Shown here piece after piece: positions 45,401 to 56,440 of a DNA stretch of 64,000 nt (the first letter of the stretch is position 1; each line of letters begins with the position of its first letter). The notes below the pieces were generated by a model. It worked only from the letters and a program-made list of their open reading frames with translations, was not told the origin of the DNA and made no database searches. Position numbers and translations under genes: made by a program. Where the stretch lies: contig NC_065574.1 of assembly GCF_937616625.2 (NCBI RefSeq), positions 54,216,052 to 54,280,051 on the forward strand. The letters run 5' to 3'. The stretch is from Mercurialis annua. Taxonomy: Eukaryota > Streptophyta > Magnoliopsida > Malpighiales > Euphorbiaceae.

Positions 45401-48400
45401 TATCTAGAGGTAATTATCACAACAAACACAATTAGACGTGTGATTATTAAAAACTTATTTTGTTAGGAGTTTTAGTGTAACGCTCTTATAGAACTCAACA
45501 TGTAACTGCTATACTTTAGTTATTTAATTTTTCTTCATAACAGTGGATTGACAAACTATCTTCTTTGGGCAGGAACTACATTGGCTAACGGTATTCCAAA
45601 TCTAAAATTTGAAAAGCAGTTTATAGTTTTAAAACTATTCCCAATTTCATATGTAAATATAGGAGAAAGCACTTCTATGAAATAAATTTACAATGAAAAG
45701 ACAGAAAGTGATATAGATGAAAATGTAAACATACATTCTGGAACATCTGTTCTCGTTGGCACAGCTATTTGCAGCAATACTACTTTATCACGCCACTCCG
45801 GGTTTTGCTCAAGGAACTCTTCGAATGCCAAAATCTTCTGCGGAATTCCTTTGATCATATCAAGACGATCGACGCCTAACATTACCTGCTCATAGTAAAA
45901 AATTAATCAACAATAATCAAAGAGTACAACCATGTAAAATTCTTGAAGCCTATTAAGGAAGATAGCACAAATCTGAAATACATGAAACTAGCATGAGTTC
46001 ACAAGAATCGGCAACTCAATTGTTCATGCTTTAACAGCCAACAACTAGAAATTTGTTTGGATGATCAAATTGTAAAGAATCAACTAGAAGGACATGAGAA
46101 TAACTAACAACTGTATAAAGATAGTAGAACAGTTAGCAATAAGCACCATTTTAGAAATATTAGCTCAGATGAACTTAACTCAACTGAGCCTTAATCCCAA
46201 ATTAATTGAGATAGGTTATATGGATTCTTATGAACAAAGAATATAGTCTTCTCTATGTGAAACTTAAACACAATAGTTAAGGGAAAAGAGAGAAATCTTT
46301 TGAGTCTTAGTCACTTATCAGAATTTCAAGAATAAATCTAGTTTACTATCATATGCAATTGATTTAAAGAACACTTTGCAAGAAAAAGCAAGTCATAGAA
46401 AAAATTGATCAGAACTAAATGTTCCTTCTTGAAAGAAGATATCCGGTATAGCTATTGTGAAAGAAGAAAAACCTAACCTTCCTGCCTGCAAATCTTTCCT
46501 TCAATTCTTTCATGTGTTCCTGAACCTGAGGGAGTTCAAGTGCTCGAATGAACCGCTCGGAGTCTATCCCAATAGGAAACTGTAGTTTCAAGCTCCCAAA
46601 AAGAAAATGTTGGCATCATGAGGAAGAATCAGGGTAGTGAAATACACTGATACATAAGGCTGAGAAGATCCATTCACTTCTAAATAATAAAGCAGCATGT
46701 TTGCAGGTGCATAGATAAAGAAAGAACAAGTGATCAGCTAAAGTACCGCAGCCACACGAGTCAGTTTTCCTTGATCCTCTACTCCTTCAGGTGTACCCTC
46801 AAGTCCAAGGATACGGGTACATGCACTTACAAAATGCCTTGCATAATCATATGTGTGGAATCTGGAAATAGAAGAATCCAGCCATTAGCAATCAGTGATA
46901 TGCAAATGAAGCTCCTCCACAATATCAAGAATGTCATCAGAACGATATATGGTAATTGTGTTTGTACCATACCACAAATAGAATCATGTGGTTTGCTCAT
47001 GAGCAGGCCAAAACAGGTGACAAAATATTCTTATTTATTAAGTTTAAACTTCCTACCAAACTATGGCAACCAAAATAGACCTTATTCCATCGCCTAAATT
47101 AATTTTTCTTCCAAGAATTCATATTATTTTGGCCAAGGCAAATAGTATAAAAGCCAAATCCATACATTTAATCACAGGGTAATAGATAACGCATGCACAA
47201 TATGATTTAAAAATCTGGACATCAGATTGCATGCCAGTGTATGTCTAACGATGGGCATTGGACCTTTAAAACTATATGAACACATCCAGAAAAATTCACA
47301 CAACATCCAATGAAGTATAGATGGCTTTCACAATTTAAACTCTTTATTGCAGAAGACAAAAAGAACATCCATCTGAAGTCAATCTTTACATATATTTTTA
47401 TGCAAACCAGTAATGAAGGAATCAATAGAAGGTGAAGATGGGTTGCAAGAATTAAGGCCATTAACAGGAACAAATCTTAGCCTGTGTTTAATTACAAAAA
47501 TTTAACAAACATGATTTTCTACAAAAACGTCTGATGTCAAGCTTCTAGAGGATTTTTTTTTAAAGCATAGAATTTCTATCCTAACATATGAAGCCAGATA
47601 GGACATAGGACAGTGGCAACATGCAGTTCAAAATCTTTGCTGAAATATCAATAACTTACCCAACTAGATCAGCAGCAAGAACGGATCTCAGCAACTCTGA
47701 GCGGGATGGCAACATCCTATGTATTTCAGAGGAAGGAAAAGGTGTGTGGAGAAACCAACCAACTTTCATGTTATTATTATGTTCTTTGAGACATTTGGGA
47801 AGAAACATTAGGTGGTAATCATGACACCATACAACATCTCCCTCTTCGTAATGCTCGTTTACAACATCAGCAAACATTTGGTTTGCCTTCTTATATGCAT
47901 CAAACTGAGACTGAAAACTACGGGTTGTTGCAAGGCGATCTTCTTGGGGAAGTCCAAGATAATGAAAAAGAGGCCACAATATGTTGTTACAGTAGCCATT
48001 ATAATACTGATGAACAATATCTTCATCAAGAAAAACCGGGATGCACCTCTGCAATAAATGAGCAAAATTAGGAAGTTAGCATTGAGTACATAATATGAAG
48101 AGGAAAGCAGAGGGGATAGAAAATTGGATATCATATACGAAGCTTCAAGAATTTCAAGCAAAGACTGTTTCGACCTTTTCAGCCAGAGCTTTTGTTAGTG
48201 CTCTTTGTCCAATTTCATCAGGCACATTTACTCCAGCCCAACCAATCCATCTGGCATCAAACTCTTTCACACCTTAAAGAACACAATAGGTATCAAATTG
48301 TAAACACTTCAAAACATAATTACGAAAAAGAATGGAAAACAAAGGCTGCGGGCATTGTATAATCCGCTTGAAGCAATTATCAAAAAACAGATTAAATAGT

Positions 48401-48786
48401 CATAAAACAGGACATATAACAAAGTAACTATATAACTCACCCAGAAGTGCACTGACTAGCCCCCCTACACTTATTTCAAGCTGCCACGAATCCTCGCCCC
48501 GCCTCACTGCAGAGACCGGCAACCTATTGGCGACCACCAGTAACCGTTGTTTAGGAGGTCCCTCTGGCCATTCACTTCCATCAACCCCTTCCAGCAGAGT
48601 TTCTTCATGAAGCAGACCAATATTTTCTGCCTCAAGCTCCGCGTCAACAGTACCTTCACCGAAATCATCGTTGGAGTTCAGAATCCTGTTGATTTTACGA
48701 AGCTCCCTATTCCGCAAAAGCCTTTCCAATCTAGTTCTAGGCGTAACTGGAGCACAATTGTTCCCAGCCATATGATTGTTCAACAT
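39492..48786 (-). CDS. TPS1: Trehalose-6-phosphate synthase, class I (TPS1 type)
   Basis: Seventeen coding exons, minus strand: 48786-48441, 48272-48175, 48048-47660, 46861-46747, 46579-46478, 45885-45735, 45017-44929, 44276-44228, 43838-43738, 42847-42660, 42384-42267, 41557-41381, 41307-41185, 41092-41005, 40702-40572, 40472-40374, 39866-39492. The frame closes at 912 aa, or 907 from the second in-frame ATG (48771, MAGNN), which aligns better with the usual start; Arabidopsis TPS1 is about 940. It makes trehalose-6-phosphate from UDP-glucose and glucose-6-phosphate, a sucrose-status signal. GT20 motifs: [60 protein letters not shown] (356-367), [11 protein letters not shown]. The TPP-like domain starts near 580; GFNATLTEP (583-591) replaces the catalytic Asp motif, so no phosphatase activity is expected, as known for class I. 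The Ser/Arg-rich tail ends [21 protein letters not shown], as in TPS1. Intron 9 carries a TRIM; a 5'UTR intron precedes coding exon 1. Confidence 0.96.
43354..43632 (+). mobile_element. TRIM retrotransposon in TPS1 intron 9, with palindromic left end
   Basis: Element 43359-43627 flanked by the 5-bp TSD CAAAG (43354-43358, 43628-43632). The right LTR (43519-43627, 109 bp) runs TGTTAAAGTGGGAAATCCC to ATGGAATCTAACA. The primer-binding site TGGTATCAGAGCC (43407-43419, matching initiator tRNA-Met as in Copia elements) follows the left end, and a purine tract (GTGAGGGGGAG) precedes the right LTR. The left LTR is not a normal copy: 43359-43406 is a 48-bp perfect palindrome built from the LTR terminus. 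It encodes no protein and lies opposite to TPS1 transcription. Confidence 0.88.
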
Positions 48787-49415
48787 GAAGCCCTGCACAT
48801 CACAACAAATCACATCAACACAAATCATAACTTTCACTACAACCAACTGCTTACTGCACAAATTAGTACAAAAAAAAATAAAAAAATTATACACACAGCT
48901 TAACATTTCACAGTGTTTCAAGTCCTGGCAACAACATGCAGATATTCAAATAGCAAATTATATTTATCAACCAGTCACACTGACACTTCATTCGATCAAC
49001 ATGTCCTGTTTGGGACGTTTCGGACACGAAACTTCATTTTTAACATAGAAAACTTTAAAATAACACTGTTTCGCCGTGTTCGTTCGTGCTACCTAGTTTA
49101 TCAAATACAAAAATTCAAATTCTGAATTTAACATAATCATTCAAATTAAATTTCCTAACGAACTATTTTCAATCATCGGACTAACAATCTAACAAACCGC
49201 ATGAAAAACAAACAGTAATTTAATGCAACAGTAACCTAGTTTATATAATCAATCACACGAACATGAGAAAATTAAACAATAAATTACGATCAGATACAAC
49301 GAACAACAAATAAATAATGTTATACATTGGAATAAAAAACAAAATCAAAATCAAAATCAAAACCTGAAAATCGGGTTGAAATGCAGATCTTTTGAAGAGT
49401 GTAACGGTAGAGCAT
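48737..49415 (-). other. Upstream ORF (35 codons) overlapping the TPS1 start
   Basis: If the 5'UTR intron 49363-48793 is spliced, the ATG at 49415 opens 17 codons plus one base in the leader exon and continues from 48792 to a TAG at 48737, in a different frame from TPS1. It covers both candidate TPS1 starts (48786, 48771). A second, three-codon uORF (ATG CAC GCC TAA) is at 49455-49444. Overlapping uORFs usually reduce translation of the main ORF; the effect here is inferred. Confidence 0.5.
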
Positions 49416-49517
49416 AAAAATAAAAATAAGAGAAGCGTGTTGCTTAGGCGTGCATAAGGAGACGAGAAAGCAAAGCTGGCTAACCGATATTTTAGGAAAG
49501 TGAGAGCCAACCAGCTA
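48787..49517 (-). other. TPS1 5'UTR: leader exon, intron and exon junction
   Basis: Minus strand: leader exon from about 49517 to 49364 (ends CCCGATTTTCAG, donor GTTTTG), intron 49363-48793, acceptor TGATGTGCAG, then six non-coding bases before the ATG at 48786. A leader intron is known for TPS1 genes of other plants. The intron contains a repeat at about 48976-49100 that recurs in the intron of the gene at 62.7-63.7 kb. Confidence 0.55.
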
Positions 49518-49546
49518 GCCACTCACGCAGATGATAAAAATCTGAA

Positions 49547-49552
49547 TTTATA
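49547..49552 (-). promoter_or_regulatory. TATA box of TPS1
   Basis: Minus strand CATATAAATTCAG, placing the transcription start near 49517 and the leader exon just downstream. Confidence 0.5.
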
Positions 49553-52099
49553 TGTATGGAGCCAGAGTTTAAATTTTTTTAAACTTTTTTTTATGTATTT
49601 ATCCAGACATTAAATTTTATTTTAAAAGTTGGAGGATTTGTGTTTATATATGGAATTTTTAGAGATGATATGTGTGTGTGTGAAGAAAATATTGGCCATG
49701 CAAATGGTGACATTTCTTGTGTTAACTTTTTTGTTTTGGTTTGGTATTTTATTGTTTTTATGGGAACTTTAATTTTATTATACCCATCCACTTTAGATTT
49801 TTATTTTTTTTACTTGGTAATTTATTTAGTTTTATTGAGAACAAATTACTGTTGCACACTCATATTTATTCTAATTTACACTCGCATTTCACTTATTTAG
49901 TTTCAAACAATGTGATTTTTTAATTTTAATAATATAGATAATTAAAGTCAAATATATAAAATGTAAATTGTTGAAAACTAAATAAAAAATCAAAGTATTG
50001 AAAATTAGATAAAACTATACTACATTATATTACTAATTTTAACGGCAATTATGAAATTCTAACATACTAATATTTTAATTACTTAAATTATTGAATTAAG
50101 GAGTTATATAGTTTAATTTAAAAAAAATATAAATGTGAACTATGTAAATATTAGTGGTGTGAAAATAATGTATTTATTAAATTTATGTAATTTAATTATT
50201 AGCTCAATTGTTTTAATTAATTTACAATTTTGGTCAATTAGATTTTTACAATATTATTTTTAAAGTGCATATATATTCGAGATGATAAAAGGGTCCAGCA
50301 GCATCCAATTCTTGTTAGTGTTATGTTTTGGCAATTTTGGAATTTAGCATTTATTCCTTTAGCATATTACTGTCATATGGCATATTTCATGTAATCATTT
50401 ACCAACGTTATTTATCTGCATTTTGAATTCTAACCTAGCTCTTCTGTCTTTCTACAGCAGTATTTTTTTTAAGTTTTTAAATAAAACTTTGTTTTAGATA
50501 TCTAACTTTTAATATCTTATAAATTAATTATTTTTAATAAATAGCTCCTTCTAAATAAATCTTTTGCCAATTTAGTTTAATTTGAATTAATATTTATTAA
50601 TATTTTCTACAAATATCTAGAATTTAAAGTAAAATTAATTTTATTTTTTTATTAGATTCTTTAGTTTACCATGATTTATATATTATTTGAATTGTAGTAG
50701 TATTATTTTTCTGAAATATTTTTCAAACTTACTGAATTTGATTTACTGATTATGACTAATTTTAATTAAATTAGAGTTTATCAAATTAATCGAATAAACC
50801 AAAATATATCACATTATCTCCGTTTTAGGTAAACAAAACAAATTACAGTTAGTATTTTGTTTTGATTGGTTTTTTCACGATGCTGAAACTTTTTCTCACT
50901 CCTGGGCACCAATACACGTTTCAGCCGTTAGTATAAAAGCAACCATAAAGTCTATTTTCTTTACAAGAAAGTTTCATAATTATATTTTGGCATTGTAGTT
51001 ACTAGTTAGAAAGCAAGATGGGCAATGCAATACATGCTTTTTAAAAAATAAAGCAATGATTTTCTCAAAAAAATAAAAAAAATAAAGCAATGAGTAGAGA
51101 CGGAATTAATTTTTGTGAAATGAAAAAACGTAATCAATTCATCCATGAATATGTGTGTTAATTATTCAATTTCAACATTTAAACTACTAATTTTAAAATA
51201 TAAAAAAATTATATATTACTTATTTATCAGTTATATTATATATTTTTATATATAAAAATATATATTAATTTTACTTTACATGTGATGCATGTAATTAATA
51301 ATGTGTCTAGTAATATGTTCCTTAATATATAATTTACTTATAATAATTAATATAGAAAAATAAAATGAATAATTTCTATAAATTGTGTATAATCTTTTTT
51401 AAGTAGATAGATAATTAAAAATTATTAATTTAAAAAATTGATTATTAACAATTATTTAAATAAATATACATTCTTACTCATTTCATATTAATTTAATATA
51501 TAAAATACATAAGAACAATTATGTAAATGAGTTTCTAATCTCTTATTTAATTAATAAATAAATTCTTATAAAAAATGAATTTAATTAATTAACAATTAAA
51601 CAAATTCAAAGTAAATTTATTTATTTATTGTCTATCCTTATTATTAAATTATACACATAGTATATATATAGTGAAGATCATGGGAGTACATATTTAAAAA
51701 TTATATATTGTAAATTTTAAATTAATATTTCATTTCAATCGATGTGATATTCTTTTATTTTACAGTTTTAAAAAGTATGTACTTAGAATAAATATATAAA
51801 ATATATCAGTATGATGTTAAATAAAAATATCATATTATACATTGCATTTCTTATAAAAACGAAAACGAATTAGATTCTTAGTGTAGAAAAATAAAGAATT
51901 GAAAAGTTTTCACGAGTTCAACGTGCGAAAAGGAGAGGCCCCAATATCTAGGAGTCATCAATCATCTTCATCAGCTTTTCATTTTATTTTATTGATAATT
52001 ATGGTACTAAACACGTACGAGTGTACCACATCGGCATGTACAAAGATACTGCACTAACACTAAATTATATTTTAAGCACTTTCATTTTTGTTTCACATT
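49553..52099. other. AT-rich intergenic DNA upstream of TPS1
   Basis: No gene or bounded transposon recognised. Confidence 0.5.
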
Positions 52100-52610
52100 T
52101 TTTTTTATCAAAGGTAGATATATTGAAGAAAAAGATTAAATTTTTTATTTGGGTGGTTTTATATAATAGAGCTTTCACTCTCGACTTTTTAGCTAGACGT
52201 GCTATTGTCCATTTTAATAACTCTTTGTGCTCTTTTTGTAATGTAGTGAAAATGCAAGAGCATATATTCATTTGCTATGGGTTTTATAGTAATGTTTAGT
52301 GTAGTATGCTTCAAAGATTGGATGAAGTCTAGATCCATCCATATTCTTTTGTTAATTTCATGATTCAGTGACAGAATATTATTTCAAGGAAGCCTTAATG
52401 GAAAATTTGGCAGATTTTATTATTCGGGAGACTTGGGAGTGCAGGAACTCTACAGCCTTTCAGGATGTAACTTCATCTAAGGATGTGGTGGTCTTCAACT
52501 GTTTTACTAGGGCGGTATGGTTTTATAAAATTTATAATAGGAGTTTTTGTTATTCGGGAATGAATTTCTTAAGAAATCGTTGTTGTATTTTATTTTCGGA
52601 TCATTGATTT
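52100..52610 (+). pseudogene. LINE remnant: zf-RVT and RNase H-linker region
   Basis: Translation of 52100-52296 gives KIKFFIWVVLYNRAFTLDFL followed by CSFCNVVKMQEHIFICYGF, the Cys/His pattern of the zinc-binding domain after plant LINE reverse transcriptases. A second frame (52368-52607) has IIRETWECRNSTAFQD, matching the linker before RNase H. Frames are broken between the two; neither end is defined. Confidence 0.65.
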
Positions 52611-52642
52611 TGTGCTAATTGCTTTGAACTTACCACTTAGCA

Positions 52643-52991
52643 TAAGAGCATCTCCATTGCATGTTGCATTTTTATGCTATTTTTTGCATAAAATAAGATA
52701 AAATGCTACATATAGCACATATTATTGAAATTCACTCCATTGCAAAATGCTAAATTAAATGCCAAATTTATAATTTTGTAAGTGATTATCATTATTGATG
52801 GCAAATCTGTAAATAATTTACGTATAATAAAATTTGGCATATGCTAAACTTTCTAATAAAGTTGGCACAAAATTTAGCATATGCTAAATGTAGCACATGA
52901 AATATAAGTGAAATGGAGATATATTTTTTTATACTAAATGCTAAATTATAGCATTGTGTGGTAATTTGACACTATAGTGGAGATGCTCTAA
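52643..52991. mobile_element. PIF/Harbinger-like MITE, TAA target duplication
   Basis: Inverted ends GAGCATCTCCATTG and the complement of TAGTGGAGATGCTC bound 52646-52988, flanked by TAA on both sides. The interior repeats GCTAAATTTAGCATATGC-type motifs. A 3-bp TAA/TTA TSD fits the PIF/Harbinger superfamily. Confidence 0.75.
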
Positions 52992-53100
52992 GTCTTTACA
53001 AGTGTGCCACTTCTTATACGAAAGCTTTGTGTAGCGGTTTTTGACATTTCTTGTGGCTTAATTCATACATATTTATTCATAAAAAAAAATTCTTAACTAT

Positions 53101-54299
53101 TTACACTACTAAAAAACTGTATTTTACCGACGGATTTTAGCGATTTTTTACCGACGGATTTAGCGACGGATTTCAAATCCGTCGCTAAATTGTCATTTAA
53201 ATTGGCGGGAGTGTTCCCGCCAACTTTAGCGACGGAAAATCCGTCGCTAAAGTTGGCGGGAACACTCCCGCCAATTATTTTTGATGTATTTAGCAACGGA
53301 TTTCACATCCGTCGCAAAATCCGTTTTTAGCGACGGATTTAAATCCGTCGCTAATTACCGACGGATTTAAATCCGTCGCTAATTACCGACGGATTTAAAT
53401 CCGTCACTAATTTAAACAAAATAAAAAAAATCGTAAAAAAATATTAAATTAAATAAATTTTTTATCAAAAAAATATTTAGAAAAATAATTATTAAAGAAA
53501 AAATAATTATTATTTTTTTAATTATATATAATATTATTTAAATATAACATAAATATATATATTGAAAATATTGTTATTTATTTATTCATTAATAATTATT
53601 TAAAATAACTATTAATTATAAAAAATAATTATCTTAAAATGTGGGAGGAAGTATTTGTCATTTTTTAGTTACATTTAAATATAAATATACATTTATATAT
53701 AATAAGAAGCTGAACTGGTTCAGGTGGAGATACGCGCGGGAGAACTTCAAAGTTAAAGAGCAATGAGTGGGAGCAGTGGGAAGGATGGGTGACCTACTGG
53801 GAAGTTTGTAAAAATTGCGAGTGGGTGATGGAGGCAATGGATGGGTAAACGAGGGCGAAGGTCGAAGGGTGGGGGACGGAGGGTGACGGGTGTGTGACCG
53901 ATTAAATAATAATAATTTATTTTACGATTTAATTTTTTTTTATTTTTTTAGTAATTAGCGACGGATTTAAATCCGTCGCTAAAATCCGTCGGTAATTAGC
54001 GACGGATTTAAATCCGTCGGACGGGTGTGTGACCGATTAAATAATAATAATTTATTTTACGATTTAATTTTTTTATTTTTTAGTAATTAGCGACGGATTT
54101 AAATCCGTCGCTAAAATCCGTCGGTAATTAGCGACGGATTTAAATCCGTCGCTAAAATCCGTTGGCAATTTTTGAAAAATCCGTCGCCAAATTTTTTGGT
54201 CCGTCGCCAAAAATTTAGCGACGAGGATTTTGCCGACGAATTTCATGCTTTTAGCGACGGAAAAATCCGTCGCTAAAAGCAAGCATTTTAGTAGTGTTA
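53101..54299. mobile_element. Non-autonomous CACTA (En/Spm-like) element with 5S-like insert
   Basis: Element 53104-54296 begins CACTACTAAAAAAC and ends TTTTAGTAGTG, flanked by TTA on both sides (53101-53103, 54297-54299). Subterminal regions at both ends consist of many direct and inverted copies of AGCGACGGATTTAAATCCGT, the arrangement expected for CACTA transposase binding. No transposase is encoded. A stretch of about 132 bp is tandemly duplicated at roughly 53887-54150, and 53740-53825 resembles 5S rRNA. Confidence 0.9.
53740..53825 (+). other. 5S-rRNA-derived sequence inside the CACTA element
   Basis: The 24 bases 53782-53805 (AGGATGGGTGACCTACTGGG plus AAGT) match the plant 5S rRNA region of internal element and box C with one difference (A for C). 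Upstream, AGAACTTCAAAGTTAA corresponds to AGAACTCCGAAGTTAA of 5S, and the distance between the two blocks (25 against 24 bases) is conserved. The 5' third of 5S is not recognisable and box A is decayed, so it is not a functional rRNA gene. 5S sequences are known from memory of the conserved plant gene. Confidence 0.7.
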
Positions 54300-54509
54300 G
54301 TTTGTACTAAAAAACGCCGTCGTTTTAATTGCATGAAACGACAACATTTTATTTCAAAAGAATTTCATGTGTACAAAATAAATAGTTAACGGAACGCTCA
54401 AATGTAAACAATTTGTAAAGGACTAAGTAAAGTAAAAATTAATAGTAAAAAATCTTCATGATGGGTTTAGCCTAGTATTAATACGTTATTTTGTATAGTT
54501 TCTTTTTAA

Positions 54510-54665
54510 TCAAAGATAGACCTACTGTAATTGTTAGCGGAATTAGCGGGAGTTAGTTATTAGTGTGAGACATTTTTTAATCAGGCAACACTGTCTGAGA
54601 GAATTGGGGGTCGAACCCCGAACCTCATACACCATCCTAAGATCTTGGCCACTGTGCCAAAATTT
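54510..54665 (-). mobile_element. SINE-like sequence with tRNA-type head
   Basis: The minus strand starts TGGCACAGTGGCCAAGATC and reaches the B-box GGGGTTCGACCCCC after about 35 bases, then leaves any tRNA fold. This fits a tRNA-derived SINE head and not a tRNA gene. No TSD was found. Confidence 0.4.
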
Positions 54666-54867
54666 CATTGTACTAATACAATGACAAAGACAAAATATAA
54701 TAACTATTACACTATGATTGGTTGTTCTATTGTACCACTTAAACTTAGGTACAACTGGTTTTCATAATCGTCGGATAATGATTAATTTTCTCTGTTGATT
54801 ATATGGCCGGCTATATGTAGTCAGCTGGTAACATACTTAAATCACAGTCACAATTATCTTTCTGTTC

Positions 54868-55135
54868 CAGGAATAAATTCTGCCACTAATAAGAACAACT
54901 ACTTCCCTTTTTTCTTCTCCACTTCCGTCTCCTCCACGCCTCCCCCAACCACCATCACCACTACAACTGTTACCTCCTTCATTCCAATGCATTCCTGGTG
55001 GGAATCAATCTCTAAAGCACGCTCCCCTATCCTCCTCCTCTCTTCTTTCCTCCGATGAGATCCTTACTCTTCCTTCTCTTTTTCTTCACTAACAGACTCC
55101 GATCTATCTCATTCCTCTCTTCCATCGATGCTTAC
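54868..55135 (+). pseudogene. Gene fragment, possibly hyccin-like N-terminus
   Basis: A Thr/Ser/Pro-rich stretch leads into IPMHSWWESISKARSPILLL (about 54983-55042), a stop at 55056-55058, then LTDSDLS and, in another frame, FLSSIDAYN. From memory this resembles the N-terminus of plant hyccin-family proteins (SWWES.SKARSRI, LADSDRPA, SSxDAYS). The match is short and unconfirmed. It is broken by a stop and a frameshift. Confidence 0.35.
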
Positions 55136-55302
55136 AATCTTCATTTTTTAGATCTCTTAAATCCTGGTTATAACACACTCTATCAATTGCTTTATCAAAA
55201 GTTATAGCCCTGAGTTAATTATGCACCCTATTAGGAAGAGTCTTATAACATTGGGTACTTTTCTTTTTTTGTTGTCTTTAATGTATGTTCTACATAGGGG
55301 AG

Positions 55303-55555
55303 GGGCAAAAGGCACATATTGGAAAAGGTTATAGCCGAGGTTGATAAATGGTTGGATAGATTTGCTTGTCTTGTTGATTACAAAACCTTGTGCCCAAGTA
55401 TAACGTTGAATTTTGTTGAAATAAAAATTATTTTAGGGGAGAGGACGAAAGCACATATTGGAAAATGTTGTGGCCGTTGATAAACTATTGGATAGATTTG
55501 ATTGTCTTGTTGTTGGACCAGGTCTTGGAAGGAACTTGTTTCTTCTGGTATGCTT
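55303..55555 (+). pseudogene. NAD(P)HX dehydratase-like exon fragment, tandemly duplicated
   Basis: Two diverged copies of one ~86-bp segment. Copy 1 (55313-55384) reads RHILEKVIAEVDKWLDRFAC. Copy 2 (55446-55550) reads KHILENVVA, a deletion frameshift, then VDKLLDRFDCLVVGPGLGRN, followed by FLL and a GT donor. VVGPGLGR is the nucleotide-binding-type signature of ATP-dependent (S)-NAD(P)H-hydrate dehydratase (ribokinase-like fold), which repairs hydrated NAD(P)H. Only this exon is seen, so it is a dead fragment. Confidence 0.55.
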
Positions 55556-55646
55556 TTTCTTTGTTTAGTTCAAATTTTTATATCAAAAATGGTTGTGACT
55601 GTCATTCCAAATATCTAAATTTTGCTACACCCATATAGTTATAAGT

Positions 55647-55931
55647 TACTCCCTCCGTCCCAAATTGATAAGCAGTTTAGGACAAACACAAGTATTAAAA
55701 AATTTAACAAATCTATGTAAAATGAGTAATTTCATAAACACATACAACACTTACCCTTATTTAATATAGTGTTGACTTGACTCTTAGTGGCGTTTGTTCT
55801 ATTTTTAATGTAATATGTTATAATCAATGAGGGTATCTATGCCATTTTATCATTTAAGCAATAAATTACTGCCTATAATTTGGGACAAAGAAAAGTATAA
55901 TAGTGTCTATCAATTTGGGACGGAGGGAGTA
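55647..55931. mobile_element. Stowaway MITE (Tc1/mariner type)
   Basis: Inverted ends CTCCCTCCGTCCCA and TGGGACGGAGGGAG bound 55649-55929, flanked by the TA dinucleotide. This is the classic Stowaway terminus. 281 bp, non-coding. Confidence 0.95.
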
Positions 55932-56310
55932 ATTGTTTATTGAGTGAAGGTTCAAAAAACCCCCTGAATTTGGCACGAAGTATCAAATAAGCCCAACCTC
56001 GCAAAACCGGATCAAACCACCTCACAACTTGTCAAAACCGGATCGGTTTCACCCTTTTGACCAAAAAAGAGAGTGGAATAAGCTAATTTTAAAAATTAAC
56101 CCTAATTAATCTTAACTAAAACACTAATTGATTTATTTAATTTAAAATTTAAGTAATATACAATTGGGGGCTTTTTCTACCTTTTTTCTAATCACTCTCA
56201 TAATCAACTAAAATTAACCCTAATTACTAAATCGAAAATACTAAACCAGCCGCCGACCACCTCCGGAATCAATTCCGGCCACCGCTCCCCGACCCACCTC
56301 CGGAATAATC

Positions 56311-56440
56311 AAATGAAGAACAGATCCACCTGGGATCTGTTCTTCATTTGAAGAACAGATTCCATATGGGATGTGTCCTTCACGAAGAAGGACAGATCCC
56401 ATGTGGGATCTGTTCTTCAAAAACGAAGAACAAATCCCAC
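56311..56440. repeat. Iterated short hairpins of GAAGAACAGATCCCA
   Basis: A perfect 17-bp inverted repeat (56311-56327 with 56333-56349, 5-base loop) is followed by two further diverged inverted copies of GAAGAACAGATCCCA up to 56440. The array joins the MITE fragment at 56440-56645. Confidence 0.75.

Noticed and set aside
49253..49522. In-frame N-terminal extension of TPS1 with a hydrophobic segment, joined through the leader intron
   Set aside because: The frame does join TPS1 after splicing, but it opens with GTG preceded by a TGA stop and has no ATG, so it is not translated as an extension under normal initiation.
53740..53825. Functional 5S rRNA gene
   Set aside because: Only the 3' two thirds is recognisable, box A is decayed and it lies within a transposon.
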